Shown in pieces: positions 6,618 through 13,896 of a DNA stretch of 14,480 bases. Source of the stretch: CAZVEV01 sp964625865 (GTDB lineage Bacteria; Planctomycetota; Phycisphaerae; SM23-33); the NCBI GenBank assembly GCA_964625865.1, contig CAZVEV010000146.1:1-14480 (forward strand), in the 5' to 3' direction. The translations under genes were made by a program, and so were the position numbers. Each line of letters begins with the position of its first letter. Position 1 is the stretch's first letter. The notes under the pieces were generated by a model, which saw nothing but the letters and a program-made list of their open reading frames with translations, ran no database searches and was not told the origin of the DNA.

Positions 6618-8066
6618 ATGACTAAGAACGATCTATCGAGAAGACAGCTTGTGCAGGCCGCGGCGTGCGGAGCGGCGGCGGTGGCTGTGGCGAGCGAGAC
6701 CGAGGGAGCGCGCGTGAAACCGACCCGCAAGCCGAACGTGTTCGTCTTCGCCGACCAGTGGCGCGCCCAGGCCACCGGATACGCGGGCGACCCCAACGCC
6801 AAGACACCGCACCTGGACAAGCTCACCAGGACCAGCGTGAACTTGACCAACGCGGTGGCCGGCTGCCCGGTCTGCACGCCATATCGGGGCAGCCTGCTGA
6901 CGGGCCAATTCCCCCTGACCCACGGCCTGTTCCTCAACGACGTGTACCTCAAACCGGAAGCGACCTCGCTGGCCGAGGCGTACTCCGCCGGCGGGTACGA
7001 CACCGCCTACATCGGCAAGTGGCACATCGACGGACACGGGCGAAGCGCGTTCATCCCCCGCGAGCGTCGCCAGGGGTTCGACTACTGGAAGGTCCTCGAG
7101 TGCACGCACAACTACAACCGCTCGCCGTACTACGCGGGCGACGGCAAGGCCAAGCTCACGTGGGAAGGCTACGACGCGATCGCCCAGACGCGCGACGCAC
7201 AGAAGTACATCCGCGACCACGCAAAGGGCAAGCCGTTTATCCTGGTCCTCTCGTGGGGCCCGCCGCACAACCCGTACCAGACGGCGCCGAAGAAATACCG
7301 CGACATGTTCCCGGATGCCGGGGCGATCAAGCTGCGGCCTAACGTGCCGGCCGCCAGGCGCCGCTCGGCCCGCCGCGACCTCCAGGGCTACTACGCCCAC
7401 GCCGCCGCGCTGGACGCCTGCGTGGGCGACCTGCTGGGCACGCTGGACGAGTGCGGCATCGCCCAGGACACGATCTTCGTCTTCACGTCCGACCACGGCG
7501 ACATGCTGGGCTCCCATGGGATGCAGCGCAAGCAGAAGCCCTGGGACGAGTCGGTCCGCGTGCCGTTCCTCCTTCGCTACCCAGCCGCCCTGGGCAAGGC
7601 GGGCAAGACCATCGACATGCCCATCAGCACGCCGGACATCATGCCCACGCTGCTGGGGCTCTCGGGCCTGAAGAGTCCCGACACGGTCGAGGGGCGGGAC
7701 TACTCGGGCGTGCTTGCGGGAACAGTCCAGCCGGACAACGAGGCGTCGCTGATCATGTGCCCCTCGCCGTTCGGCGAATGGATCCGCGCGCGGGGCGGCA
7801 AGGAGTATCGCGGCGTGCGGACGCGGCGGTACACGTTCGTCCGCGACCTGAAGGGCCCGTGGCTTCTGTACGACAACCAGGCCGACCCGTATCAGATGAA
7901 GAATCTCGTCAACGACCCGGCCCACGCGGCGGTGCAGAAGAAACTCGACGCCCTGCTGACCGCAAAACTGAAGGCCGCCAACGACGAGTTCCTGCCCGGC
8001 GGCGCCTACATCAAGAAATGGGGCTACAAGGTCGACGCCCGAGGCACGGTGCCCTACACGACCTAG
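6618..8066 (+). CDS. Tat-exported type I sulfatase (Cys-type, formylglycine-dependent)
   Basis: The protein has 482 residues and hydrolyses sulfate esters, probably on a glycan. MTKNDLSRRQLVQAAACG is a twin-arginine signal (SRRQLV, then Ala-rich), which fixes the start; GAGAG lies seven bases before the ATG. The frame upstream is open only through hairpin element copy 3. Cys86 in CTPYRGSLLTG (the CxPxR motif) is the residue turned into formylglycine. Metal and sulfate ligands are seen as Asp46 (with Gln47 in place of a second Asp), Lys134 and His136 in IGKWHIDG, and Asp292-His293 in SDHGDMLGSHG. Because the key residue is Cys, an anaerobic-type or aerobic maturase is needed; none is in the window. 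It is likely co-transcribed with the SGNH gene and ends convergently with the FAD-hydrolase gene. The glycan substrate and sulfatase subfamily cannot be told from sequence reading. Confidence 0.93.
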   Translation: MTKNDLSRRQLVQAAACGAAAVAVASETEGARVKPTRKPNVFVFADQWRAQATGYAGDPNAKTPHLDKLTRTSVNLTNAVAGCPVCTPYRGSLLTGQFPLTHGLFLNDVYLKPEATSLAEAYSAGGYDTAYIGKWHIDGHGRSAFIPRERRQGFDYWKVLECTHNYNRSPYYAGDGKAKLTWEGYDAIAQTRDAQKYIRDHAKGKPFILVLSWGPPHNPYQTAPKKYRDMFPDAGAIKLRPNVPAARRRSARRDLQGYYAHAAALDACVGDLLGTLDECGIAQDTIFVFTSDHGDMLGSHGMQRKQKPWDESVRVPFLLRYPAALGKAGKTIDMPISTPDIMPTLLGLSGLKSPDTVEGRDYSGVLAGTVQPDNEASLIMCPSPFGEWIRARGGKEYRGVRTRRYTFVRDLKGPWLLYDNQADPYQMKNLVNDPAHAAVQKKLDALLTAKLKAANDEFLPGGAYIKKWGYKVDARGTVPYTT

Positions 8067-8177
8067 CGCGCCGGCGGGTCTGTGGTAGGGCGTGCAACTC
8101 GTTGCACGCGGAAGGTATTGGGTATCCGTTCGGCGTGCAACACAGTTGCACGCCCTACGGTCAGCGCGCGGGCGGGT
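8065..8177 (+). repeat. Imperfect 15-bp direct repeats bracketing element copy 4
   Basis: AGCGCGCCGGCGGGT (8065-8079) and AGCGCGCGGGCGGGT (8163-8177) differ at one of 15 positions and lie on either side of hairpin element copy 4. The left repeat begins in the sulfatase stop codon; the right one lies in the last codons of the minus-strand gene. In GC-rich DNA such a match is less striking than the exact 19-bp pair around copy 2. Confidence 0.5.
8085..8158. repeat. Nested palindromic hairpin element, copy 4, between convergent genes
   Basis: An intact copy with loop GGTATTGGGTATCCG and one arm mismatch (TTCGGCG instead of TTCCGCG). It fills nearly the whole gap between the sulfatase stop (8066) and the stop of the minus-strand FAD-hydrolase gene (8161). 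Here it could act as a two-way transcription end, since transcripts from either side would form the hairpin, but there is no U-run. Confidence 0.92.
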
Positions 8178-11100
8178 TGTAGAGTGCGAACTCCCACAGG
8201 CGGGCGTAGCCGCTGTGGGCGGCGGTGACCACCAGGCGCACGCGTGAGGTCGTCACGGGCTTGAACCGAAGCCCCAGGTCGTTCAGCGTGTTGCCCCTGG
8301 TCTTCGTGCCCGGGATGTCCTTCCACGCCGACCCGTCGTGATACTGGAGCACGAAGTCCTGCAGCGCCGCCGACAACCCGTCGCTCGCGACGAATCCGCT
8401 GACAATCCGCGCCGCACTGACCGCTTGCGGTTTCGCGAGTTGTATCTCGATCGTATGTGGCGGCGTGGAGTTGCTCAGCCATCGCCCCGACGGCGTGGTG
8501 ATGTCCACCTCGCCATCGTTGATGTTGCTCACGGGGTACTTTGACGAGTTTGAGTTGCTCGAGACGGTCACCTTGGCGCCGAGGGCGAAGTTCGTCCCTG
8601 CCGTGGCCAGCCACGCCGGCGGCTTGGACGCCGAGACCGGCCGAACGCCCGCGGGCTGACGGCTCGAACGGCCGCGCCGGCTTCCCGGCACGTGTCCGGT
8701 GCGGGCAGCCAGTACGCGATTCAGCCACGCCCGGGCGTAGCGGCGCTGCGGGCTGTCGCTGTGGGCCCAGAGGTCGTTGTGGTTCCGGAAGGGGCCGGCC
8801 ATGAACGTGAAGTCCCCCACTACGCCCGTCGAGTCGACGTACCGGGCCGTCTCGGCAACCGAGTTCTCGTGCACGATCAACTGCGGGCGCCCGCCGAGGC
8901 GCTTGAGCCTGGCCAGCGCCGAGTCGCGGTCGTCGGCAGCGTAGCCCCACCTTCTCATGCCGTCGTAATGGCTGTACGGGATGAACGCCTTCCAGATCGC
9001 CGCGATCTCGTCATCGTGCAGGCCGATGTAGTTGCACGCGATGGCCCCGCGCGAGAAGCCCGTCAGGATGACCTGCTTCCGGTCTCCGCCGTACTGCTTG
9101 CACACCATCGCCACCGCACCCTTGCAGTAGGCCACCGTCGCCTCCACGTCGCCCCACCACCGGGTCTGGTTGCGCTTCTCGGCGGAGTTGACGTAGGGCA
9201 GGCACAGCCAGATGAACCCCTTGCCCGCCGTCAGGCCGTACCCGAGGTTGCTGCCCTCGACCGTCCCGGCCGACGTATCGCCATGCTTGTTGCGATAGGG
9301 CCCGTTGCCCGCGTACTCGACGATCACCGGATACGTACTGCCGGCCTCCCAGTCGGTCGGCAGATACAGCGCGTGGTACACGTCCGTGCCTTTGTACGCC
9401 GGCAAGGTCTGTCGGACGCGCTTGCCCGCCGCCGGGTCGCCGACGACCATCTTCGGCGTGGTCAGGTCCGTCTTGGCCGTGCTGATATCCGGTGCGTCCT
9501 TCAGCGTCTTGGCCGGCAGCGGCACGGCGTCCTTACCGGTCCCCTGCCTCATCAGCCGCTTCAGTTCGTCCAGGTGATCTTCGTACACGCCGCGCGGGGT
9601 GGTCTTGCGGCTCTTGCAGACCGCCGCCGCCATGCCGACGACCTCGCCCATCATCCCGCACGTGTTCATCACGCGAATCGTCCCCAGCGCCACGTGCGTC
9701 ACCGAGATGTCCCGCCCGGCCATGAACAGGTTGCTCACGTTGCGCGAGTAGAAGCAGCGGTAGGGAATCGGGTACGGCGGGAAGCGGACGTGTTTGGCAA
9801 TCGAGCGGAACTCGCGCCCGGGGAAGTGCTTTGTGTTCTTCGGGTCCGGGTAGTGCAGGTCGATCGACCAGGTGGTCGTCACGCACGCGTCGGGGAAGGC
9901 CTTCCGCCCGATGATGTCCTGCTGCTTGAGAATCACCTCGCCGAGCAGGCGCCTGCTCTCGCGCTTGCCCGCAACGTAGGCCATCCAGTCCAGGCGGCGG
10001 TTGGCGTACTTGGCCTTGCCGCTGTGACGGTTCTTCAGGAACGCCCAGTTGCCGTACACCACCCGCATGCCATAGTCGCGGACCTCCTCGAACTGGTCGA
10101 TCTGGTGCTTGTTCATGCCCGTCTCCCAGTTCCACTCCCCGCCGGTGACGCGTTGGCAGTTGGCTTCGGTGAACTGGACGGCCCAGGGGCAGTCGGGGAA
10201 GGGCGACGGGGCGTCGGTCGTGCGCGAGTACCACTGAACGGACGAGCCCATGGTCATCTTGTCGGGCTTGGGCGGGGCGAGCTGCTCGCCGGTTTCGTCG
10301 CGGCCCTCGCGGCCCATGCGGAAGTCGGCCCCGGCGAGGAAGCCCACCGTTCCGTCGCCGGTGCAGTCGGCGAAGACCGGCGCGGCGAAGCGGACCTCGC
10401 GCCCGGTGCGGATGTGTTGCCCGATCACTGCGACGATCCGGTCGCCTTCCTTCTCGACCTTGTTCACGTGCGTGTTGAGGAACAGCGAGACGTTTTTCTC
10501 GGCCCGCGTGACGCGGAGCTTCTTGGCGTCCTCATATCGCTCGGGCGGGCCCGCATTGCCGCGCTTCGCGGGAGAGAGTTCCTTGACGATGCTGCCCAGC
10601 GCCGGATACGGCGCCAGCTTGATCTTCCCGCCGAGATGCACGCGGACCTCGCTGGAGTTGTTGCCTCCCAGCACGGGGCGGTCCTGCACCAGCGCGACCG
10701 ACAGCCCGAGGCGGGCTCCCGAGATCGCCGCGCACGTGCCCGCGATGCCCCCGCCGACGACCACCAGGTCGAACGTGCCCGGGTCGTGCGGCGTGTCGGG
10801 CATGTTCAGCGCCTTTCGGCGCCAGGCCGCCAGGGCCTTTCCGCCGTCCGGCGGGGCCTTCGCGCCGGCCGGAGCGAAGCAGATCGCGTCGCAGCGCCCG
10901 TCGAAGCCCGTCAGGTCGCGCAGGGCGAGCTTGACCTTCGTCGAGGCGATCTCGACCGTCCCGCCGTCCTGCCAGTGCCACTTCGCCCCCTTCGTGCCGA
11001 AGATCGTGCCCGCCGCCTTGCCGTCGATGACCACCTGGAACTTGCCCGGCGCCCCGGGGGCGTTCCACGTAGCCACCCAGTCGCGCGTGCGGACCCACAG

Positions 11101-11361
11101 GCGGTATGTCCCGGCGGCGGGGAACGTCACGGTCGTGGTGGCGTCTTTGACCGGCACGCCGAGTCCGTGGGCCAGCAGGTACGGCGAGCCCATCTGGTCC
11201 ATCATCTGCTGGTCGACCACCCACCCGCCGACGTCGGAGAAGCTCTCGGCCTCGACGACGACGAGTCCGTCGGCGGCGGCGGCGCGACTCGTTGATCCGG
11301 CGCCCAGGATGGAACACGCGATTGTCGTGCACACCAGTACGGTCAGGGTCCTGTTCATCAT
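8161..11361 (-). CDS. Secreted FAD-dependent oxidoreductase fused to an alpha/beta-hydrolase, with F5/8C-like C-terminus
   Basis: The protein has 1066 residues. A Sec signal peptide covers about 1-30. GAAAAGGAC lies 3 bases before the first ATG and 6 before the second (11358), so the second may be used. Domains: an N-terminal beta-sandwich, probably sugar-binding (33-165; GGWVVDQQ, WHWQDGGTV); FAD oxidoreductase of the PF12831 type (196-605), with the dinucleotide motif VVGGGIAGTC (201-210), LGGNNSSEVRV, DCTGDG and MAGRDISVTH; alpha/beta-hydrolase (about 640-885), with nucleophile Ser770 in TGFSRG and candidate His861 in RNHNDLW; F5/8 type C-like domain (about 914-1062; AKVTVSSN, INDG). The hydrolase resembles free-standing planctomycete esterase-like proteins I recall. 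The rest matches the upstream neighbour closely, so this gene looks like a duplicate that gained a hydrolase. Glycan or sugar oxidation plus ester cleavage is inferred; the substrate is unknown. Confidence 0.88.
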   Translation of the reverse strand: MMNRTLTVLVCTTIACSILGAGSTSRAAAADGLVVVEAESFSDVGGWVVDQQMMDQMGSPYLLAHGLGVPVKDATTTVTFPAAGTYRLWVRTRDWVATWNAPGAPGKFQVVIDGKAAGTIFGTKGAKWHWQDGGTVEIASTKVKLALRDLTGFDGRCDAICFAPAGAKAPPDGGKALAAWRRKALNMPDTPHDPGTFDLVVVGGGIAGTCAAISGARLGLSVALVQDRPVLGGNNSSEVRVHLGGKIKLAPYPALGSIVKELSPAKRGNAGPPERYEDAKKLRVTRAEKNVSLFLNTHVNKVEKEGDRIVAVIGQHIRTGREVRFAAPVFADCTGDGTVGFLAGADFRMGREGRDETGEQLAPPKPDKMTMGSSVQWYSRTTDAPSPFPDCPWAVQFTEANCQRVTGGEWNWETGMNKHQIDQFEEVRDYGMRVVYGNWAFLKNRHSGKAKYANRRLDWMAYVAGKRESRRLLGEVILKQQDIIGRKAFPDACVTTTWSIDLHYPDPKNTKHFPGREFRSIAKHVRFPPYPIPYRCFYSRNVSNLFMAGRDISVTHVALGTIRVMNTCGMMGEVVGMAAAVCKSRKTTPRGVYEDHLDELKRLMRQGTGKDAVPLPAKTLKDAPDISTAKTDLTTPKMVVGDPAAGKRVRQTLPAYKGTDVYHALYLPTDWEAGSTYPVIVEYAGNGPYRNKHGDTSAGTVEGSNLGYGLTAGKGFIWLCLPYVNSAEKRNQTRWWGDVEATVAYCKGAVAMVCKQYGGDRKQVILTGFSRGAIACNYIGLHDDEIAAIWKAFIPYSHYDGMRRWGYAADDRDSALARLKRLGGRPQLIVHENSVAETARYVDSTGVVGDFTFMAGPFRNHNDLWAHSDSPQRRYARAWLNRVLAARTGHVPGSRRGRSSRQPAGVRPVSASKPPAWLATAGTNFALGAKVTVSSNSNSSKYPVSNINDGEVDITTPSGRWLSNSTPPHTIEIQLAKPQAVSAARIVSGFVASDGLSAALQDFVLQYHDGSAWKDIPGTKTRGNTLNDLGLRFKPVTTSRVRLVVTAAHSGYARLWEFALYNPPAR
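8692..9486 (-). other. Alpha/beta-hydrolase module inside the FAD-oxidoreductase gene
   Basis: These bases encode residues about 626-890, absent from the paralogue at 11468-13816. Landmarks are YPVIVEYAGNGPYRNKHGD (the strand and oxyanion-loop region), RWWGDVEATVAYCK, TGFSRGAIACNYIGLHDDEI (nucleophile elbow) and GPFRNHNDLW (probable catalytic His). It is flanked by low-complexity linkers rich in Pro, Lys and Thr before, and in Arg and Ser after (RRGRSSRQP). The exact edges are estimates made by comparison with the paralogue. Confidence 0.75.
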
Positions 11362-11407
11362 GCGTCCTTTTCAGGTGTCTGCGGGAATCCGTTTGTAGTG
11401 ATTTGAT

Positions 11408-11436
11408 ATGGTACTCCCCCGCTCGGTCGCCCGCAA
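11408..11436 (-). promoter_or_regulatory. Promoter candidate before the FAD-hydrolase gene
   Basis: On the minus strand TTGCGG (11431-11436) lies 17 bp before TACCAT (11408-11413), 46 bp ahead of the ATG. The matches to sigma-70 are modest, but the same arrangement (TTGCGA, 17 bp, TACCCT) stands at a similar distance before the paralogous gene. This suggests a duplicated control region. Read-through from the upstream paralogue is also possible, as the gap is only 106 bp. Confidence 0.38.
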
Positions 11437-11467
11437 AGTGCGGTTGTCGCTGCGGGGATCCGTCTGG

Positions 11468-13816
11468 TCAGGATCGCGGGATCTTCACCGTCGCCTTCAA
11501 GGGACCGTAGACCTCCATCTCCCAGATGCGCGCGGTGTTGAAGTGAGTGGTCGTGACCGTCAGCTTCAGGCGCTTCGTCTTGACGGGGGCGAATTGCACG
11601 GACCAGTCGGCCTGGCCGTTGCCCTTGACCTTTGCGGCGGAGATGTCCTTCCACTGCGTCCCGTCGTGATACGCCAGCGAGAAGTTCTCCAGCAGGCCGA
11701 TGATCGTCCCGCGATCGTTCCACCCGTTGACGATGCGGACGGCGCCGATGGTCTGCGGCACGGCCCAGGACAGTTCCACCGCGTGAGGCGGCTCGTTGCC
11801 GCTGACCCACCGCAGATTGTTGTCGAGGACAACCTTGCCATCGTTGATCCTGCTCGCCGGGTACTTGCCGCTTTGGTGATTGCTCGAGACGGCGACTTTG
11901 GCCCCCCTGGCCAGGTTCGCCCCGGCCGTCTTGAGCCACGCGGGCGGGTTCAGCCGCGCGGCCGCCTGTGCCGGCCGGGGCGAGTCGGTCCTGTGCGCCG
12001 GCGTCTTGCCGATCCCTGCGGTCATCAGCGCCTTCAGTTCGTCGAGGTACTCGGCGTAGACGCCCCGAGGCGTGGTCTTGTGCTTCTTGCACAGCGCCGC
12101 AGCCATCCCGACGACCTCCCCCATCATGCCGCCGGTTCGCATCACGCGCACCGTGCCCAACGCCTGGTGCGTCACAGAGATGTCCCGCCCGGCCATGAAG
12201 AGGTTGCCCACGTTCCGCGAGTACAGGCAGCGGTACGGCATCCAGTAGGGCGTCTTGAACCGCTCGTGGTGGGCCTTCGAGATGAACGCGTCGCCCTCGA
12301 AGCCCTTCTCATACCGTTTGTCGGGCAGGTGCAGATCGATCGACCAGGAGCACGGCACGCACGCGTCGGGCCAGGTCTTGCCCTTCATCACGTGGTCCCG
12401 GGTCAGGATCACGTCGCCGAGCAGGCGCCGGCTCTCGCGGGGGCCGGCGACGTAGGCGGCCCAGTTGAGCGTGTAGTTCGGATACGCCTTGTCGACGTTC
12501 TTCAGCGCGTCCCACGCGCCGTACATCGCGCGGAAGTTCCAGTCGCGGATGTACTCGCCCTTCTCGAACGGGTCGTGATCGAACCCGCTCTCCCAGAACC
12601 ACACGCCGAGAGACCTCACCCCGGCCGGGGCATACTGGCCCTTGGACTTGCTCCTGCCCGGGAAGGGCTTGTCGGTCAGGTCCAGCGCCCAGGGACACCG
12701 CGGAAACGCCACCGGTTTGCCCGTGTCCTTGACGTTCCAGAGGTTGCAGCGGCCCATATGGCCCTTGAGTGTCATGTCGAAGTCCGCCTTGGCCAGGGCG
12801 CCGATTACGCCGTGGCCCGTGCAGTCGGCTACCAGGCCGGACGCCAGCTTCACGCGGCGCCCGCTGACGATGTGCTGGGCGATGACGGCCGCGATCTTCC
12901 CGTCGCGCATCTCCACGCCGTTGCCCCGATGGCTCAGCAGGAGGGTGATGTTCTTCTCGGCCTTGACGAGGGCGATCTTGCGCTCGTCCTCATACAGGTC
13001 GGCGGTGTTGGCCGGGCCGTAGTGGGCGCGGCGTTTCTGCTCCAGTTCGGCCACCACGTCGCCGATCCGCGGATACGGCGCGAAATTCTTCCGCCCGCTG
13101 AGCCAGACGCGGACCTCCGAACTGTTGTTCCCGCCCAGGACGGGGCGGTCCTGCACGAGGGCGACCGTCAGGCCCAGGCGCGCCGCCGACAGGGCCGCAC
13201 ACGTGCCCGCGATCCCGCCTCCGACAACCACAAGGTCATACGATCCCCCGTCGGCGGGCTCGCCCGACAGGCCCGTCATCTTGCGACGCCACGGCGTGAG
13301 CGTCTTAAGATCGTTCGGCGGGCGGAAGTCCGCATCGGCCGAAAAGACCAGCGCGTCGCACCGTCCCTCATAGCCCGTCAGGTCGTGCAGCGCTACCTTC
13401 GCCTGCTTGCCCGCGATCGTGACGGTCCCGCCGTCCTGCCAATGCCACTTCGCCCCTTCCGTGCCGAACGTCGTCTTGACCGCCTTGCCGTCAACGAGCA
13501 CCTGGAACCTGCCCGGCGCCCCCGGCGCCTTCCACGGGGCCACCCAGTCGCGCGTCCGCACCCACAGGCGATACTCACCCGCCGCCGGAAACGCCACCGT
13601 CGTCGTCGCGTCGGCAACCGGCCGCCCGAGCCCGTGAGCCAGCACGTACGGCGAGCCCATCTCGTCCATGAACTGCTGATCGACCACCCACCCGCCGCGG
13701 TCGGCAAACCCTTCGGCCTCGACGAACACCGTTTTCGACGCACCGGCCGCGCCCATCGCACCGACCGTCACACACACAACGACCGCCGCTGTCATCATCG
13801 CTCGATAGCCGCTCAC
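11468..13816 (-). CDS. Secreted FAD-dependent oxidoreductase with F5/8C-like C-terminus
   Basis: The protein has 782 residues. The start is a GTG at 13814-13816: GAAAGGAC places AAAGGA seven bases before it, whereas the next ATG (codon 7) would be 25 bases away. A signal peptide spans about 1-26 (AVVVCVTVGAMGAAGAS). Domains: an N-terminal beta-sandwich (28-160; GGWVVDQQFMDEMGSPY, WHWQDGGTV), an FAD oxidoreductase of the PF12831 type (193-600) with VVGGGIAGTC, LGGNNSSEVRV, DCTGHG and MAGRDISVTH, and an F5/8 type C-like domain (about 624-770; AKVAVSSN, RINDG, WEMEVYG). A linker of about 20 residues replaces the hydrolase found in the downstream paralogue. It is the first gene of this minus-strand pair. 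Flavin-dependent oxidation of a sugar or glycan fragment outside the cytoplasm is inferred; the substrate is unknown. Confidence 0.88.
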   Translation of the reverse strand: MSGYRAMMTAAVVVCVTVGAMGAAGASKTVFVEAEGFADRGGWVVDQQFMDEMGSPYVLAHGLGRPVADATTTVAFPAAGEYRLWVRTRDWVAPWKAPGAPGRFQVLVDGKAVKTTFGTEGAKWHWQDGGTVTIAGKQAKVALHDLTGYEGRCDALVFSADADFRPPNDLKTLTPWRRKMTGLSGEPADGGSYDLVVVGGGIAGTCAALSAARLGLTVALVQDRPVLGGNNSSEVRVWLSGRKNFAPYPRIGDVVAELEQKRRAHYGPANTADLYEDERKIALVKAEKNITLLLSHRGNGVEMRDGKIAAVIAQHIVSGRRVKLASGLVADCTGHGVIGALAKADFDMTLKGHMGRCNLWNVKDTGKPVAFPRCPWALDLTDKPFPGRSKSKGQYAPAGVRSLGVWFWESGFDHDPFEKGEYIRDWNFRAMYGAWDALKNVDKAYPNYTLNWAAYVAGPRESRRLLGDVILTRDHVMKGKTWPDACVPCSWSIDLHLPDKRYEKGFEGDAFISKAHHERFKTPYWMPYRCLYSRNVGNLFMAGRDISVTHQALGTVRVMRTGGMMGEVVGMAAALCKKHKTTPRGVYAEYLDELKALMTAGIGKTPAHRTDSPRPAQAAARLNPPAWLKTAGANLARGAKVAVSSNHQSGKYPASRINDGKVVLDNNLRWVSGNEPPHAVELSWAVPQTIGAVRIVNGWNDRGTIIGLLENFSLAYHDGTQWKDISAAKVKGNGQADWSVQFAPVKTKRLKLTVTTTHFNTARIWEMEVYGPLKATVKIPRS

Positions 13817-13867
13817 GTTCAGGTCCTTTCAAAGCTGTCCAACGGAATCTGCTTCGGATCAGTTCAT

Positions 13868-13896
13868 AGGGTATCCGCCCGTCCCCTGTCTCGCAA
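13868..13896 (-). promoter_or_regulatory. Promoter candidate before the FAD-oxidoreductase gene
   Basis: On the minus strand TTGCGA (13891-13896) lies 17 bp before TACCCT (13868-13873), 51 bp ahead of the GTG start. The surrounding bases (CTTTGCG, GGGCGGA, TACCCTAT, then AGATTCCG) partly match the leader of the downstream paralogue (ACTTTGCGG, TACCATAT, GGATTCCCG). Confidence 0.38.

Noticed and set aside
1354..8158. The four hairpin elements as a CRISPR-like or tandem repeat array
   Set aside because: The copies are separated by whole genes rather than short spacers, and each is a long inverted repeat with its own loop.
8085..8158. Element copy 4 as a classic Rho-independent terminator
   Set aside because: The stem is strong and lies between convergent genes, but no T-run follows on either strand, and the same element also occurs upstream of genes.
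8692..11295. 867-codon open frame opposite the FAD-hydrolase gene
   Set aside because: The minus-strand protein has a signal peptide and several intact domains; the plus-strand frame is rich in Arg, Val, Ala and His and has no motif.
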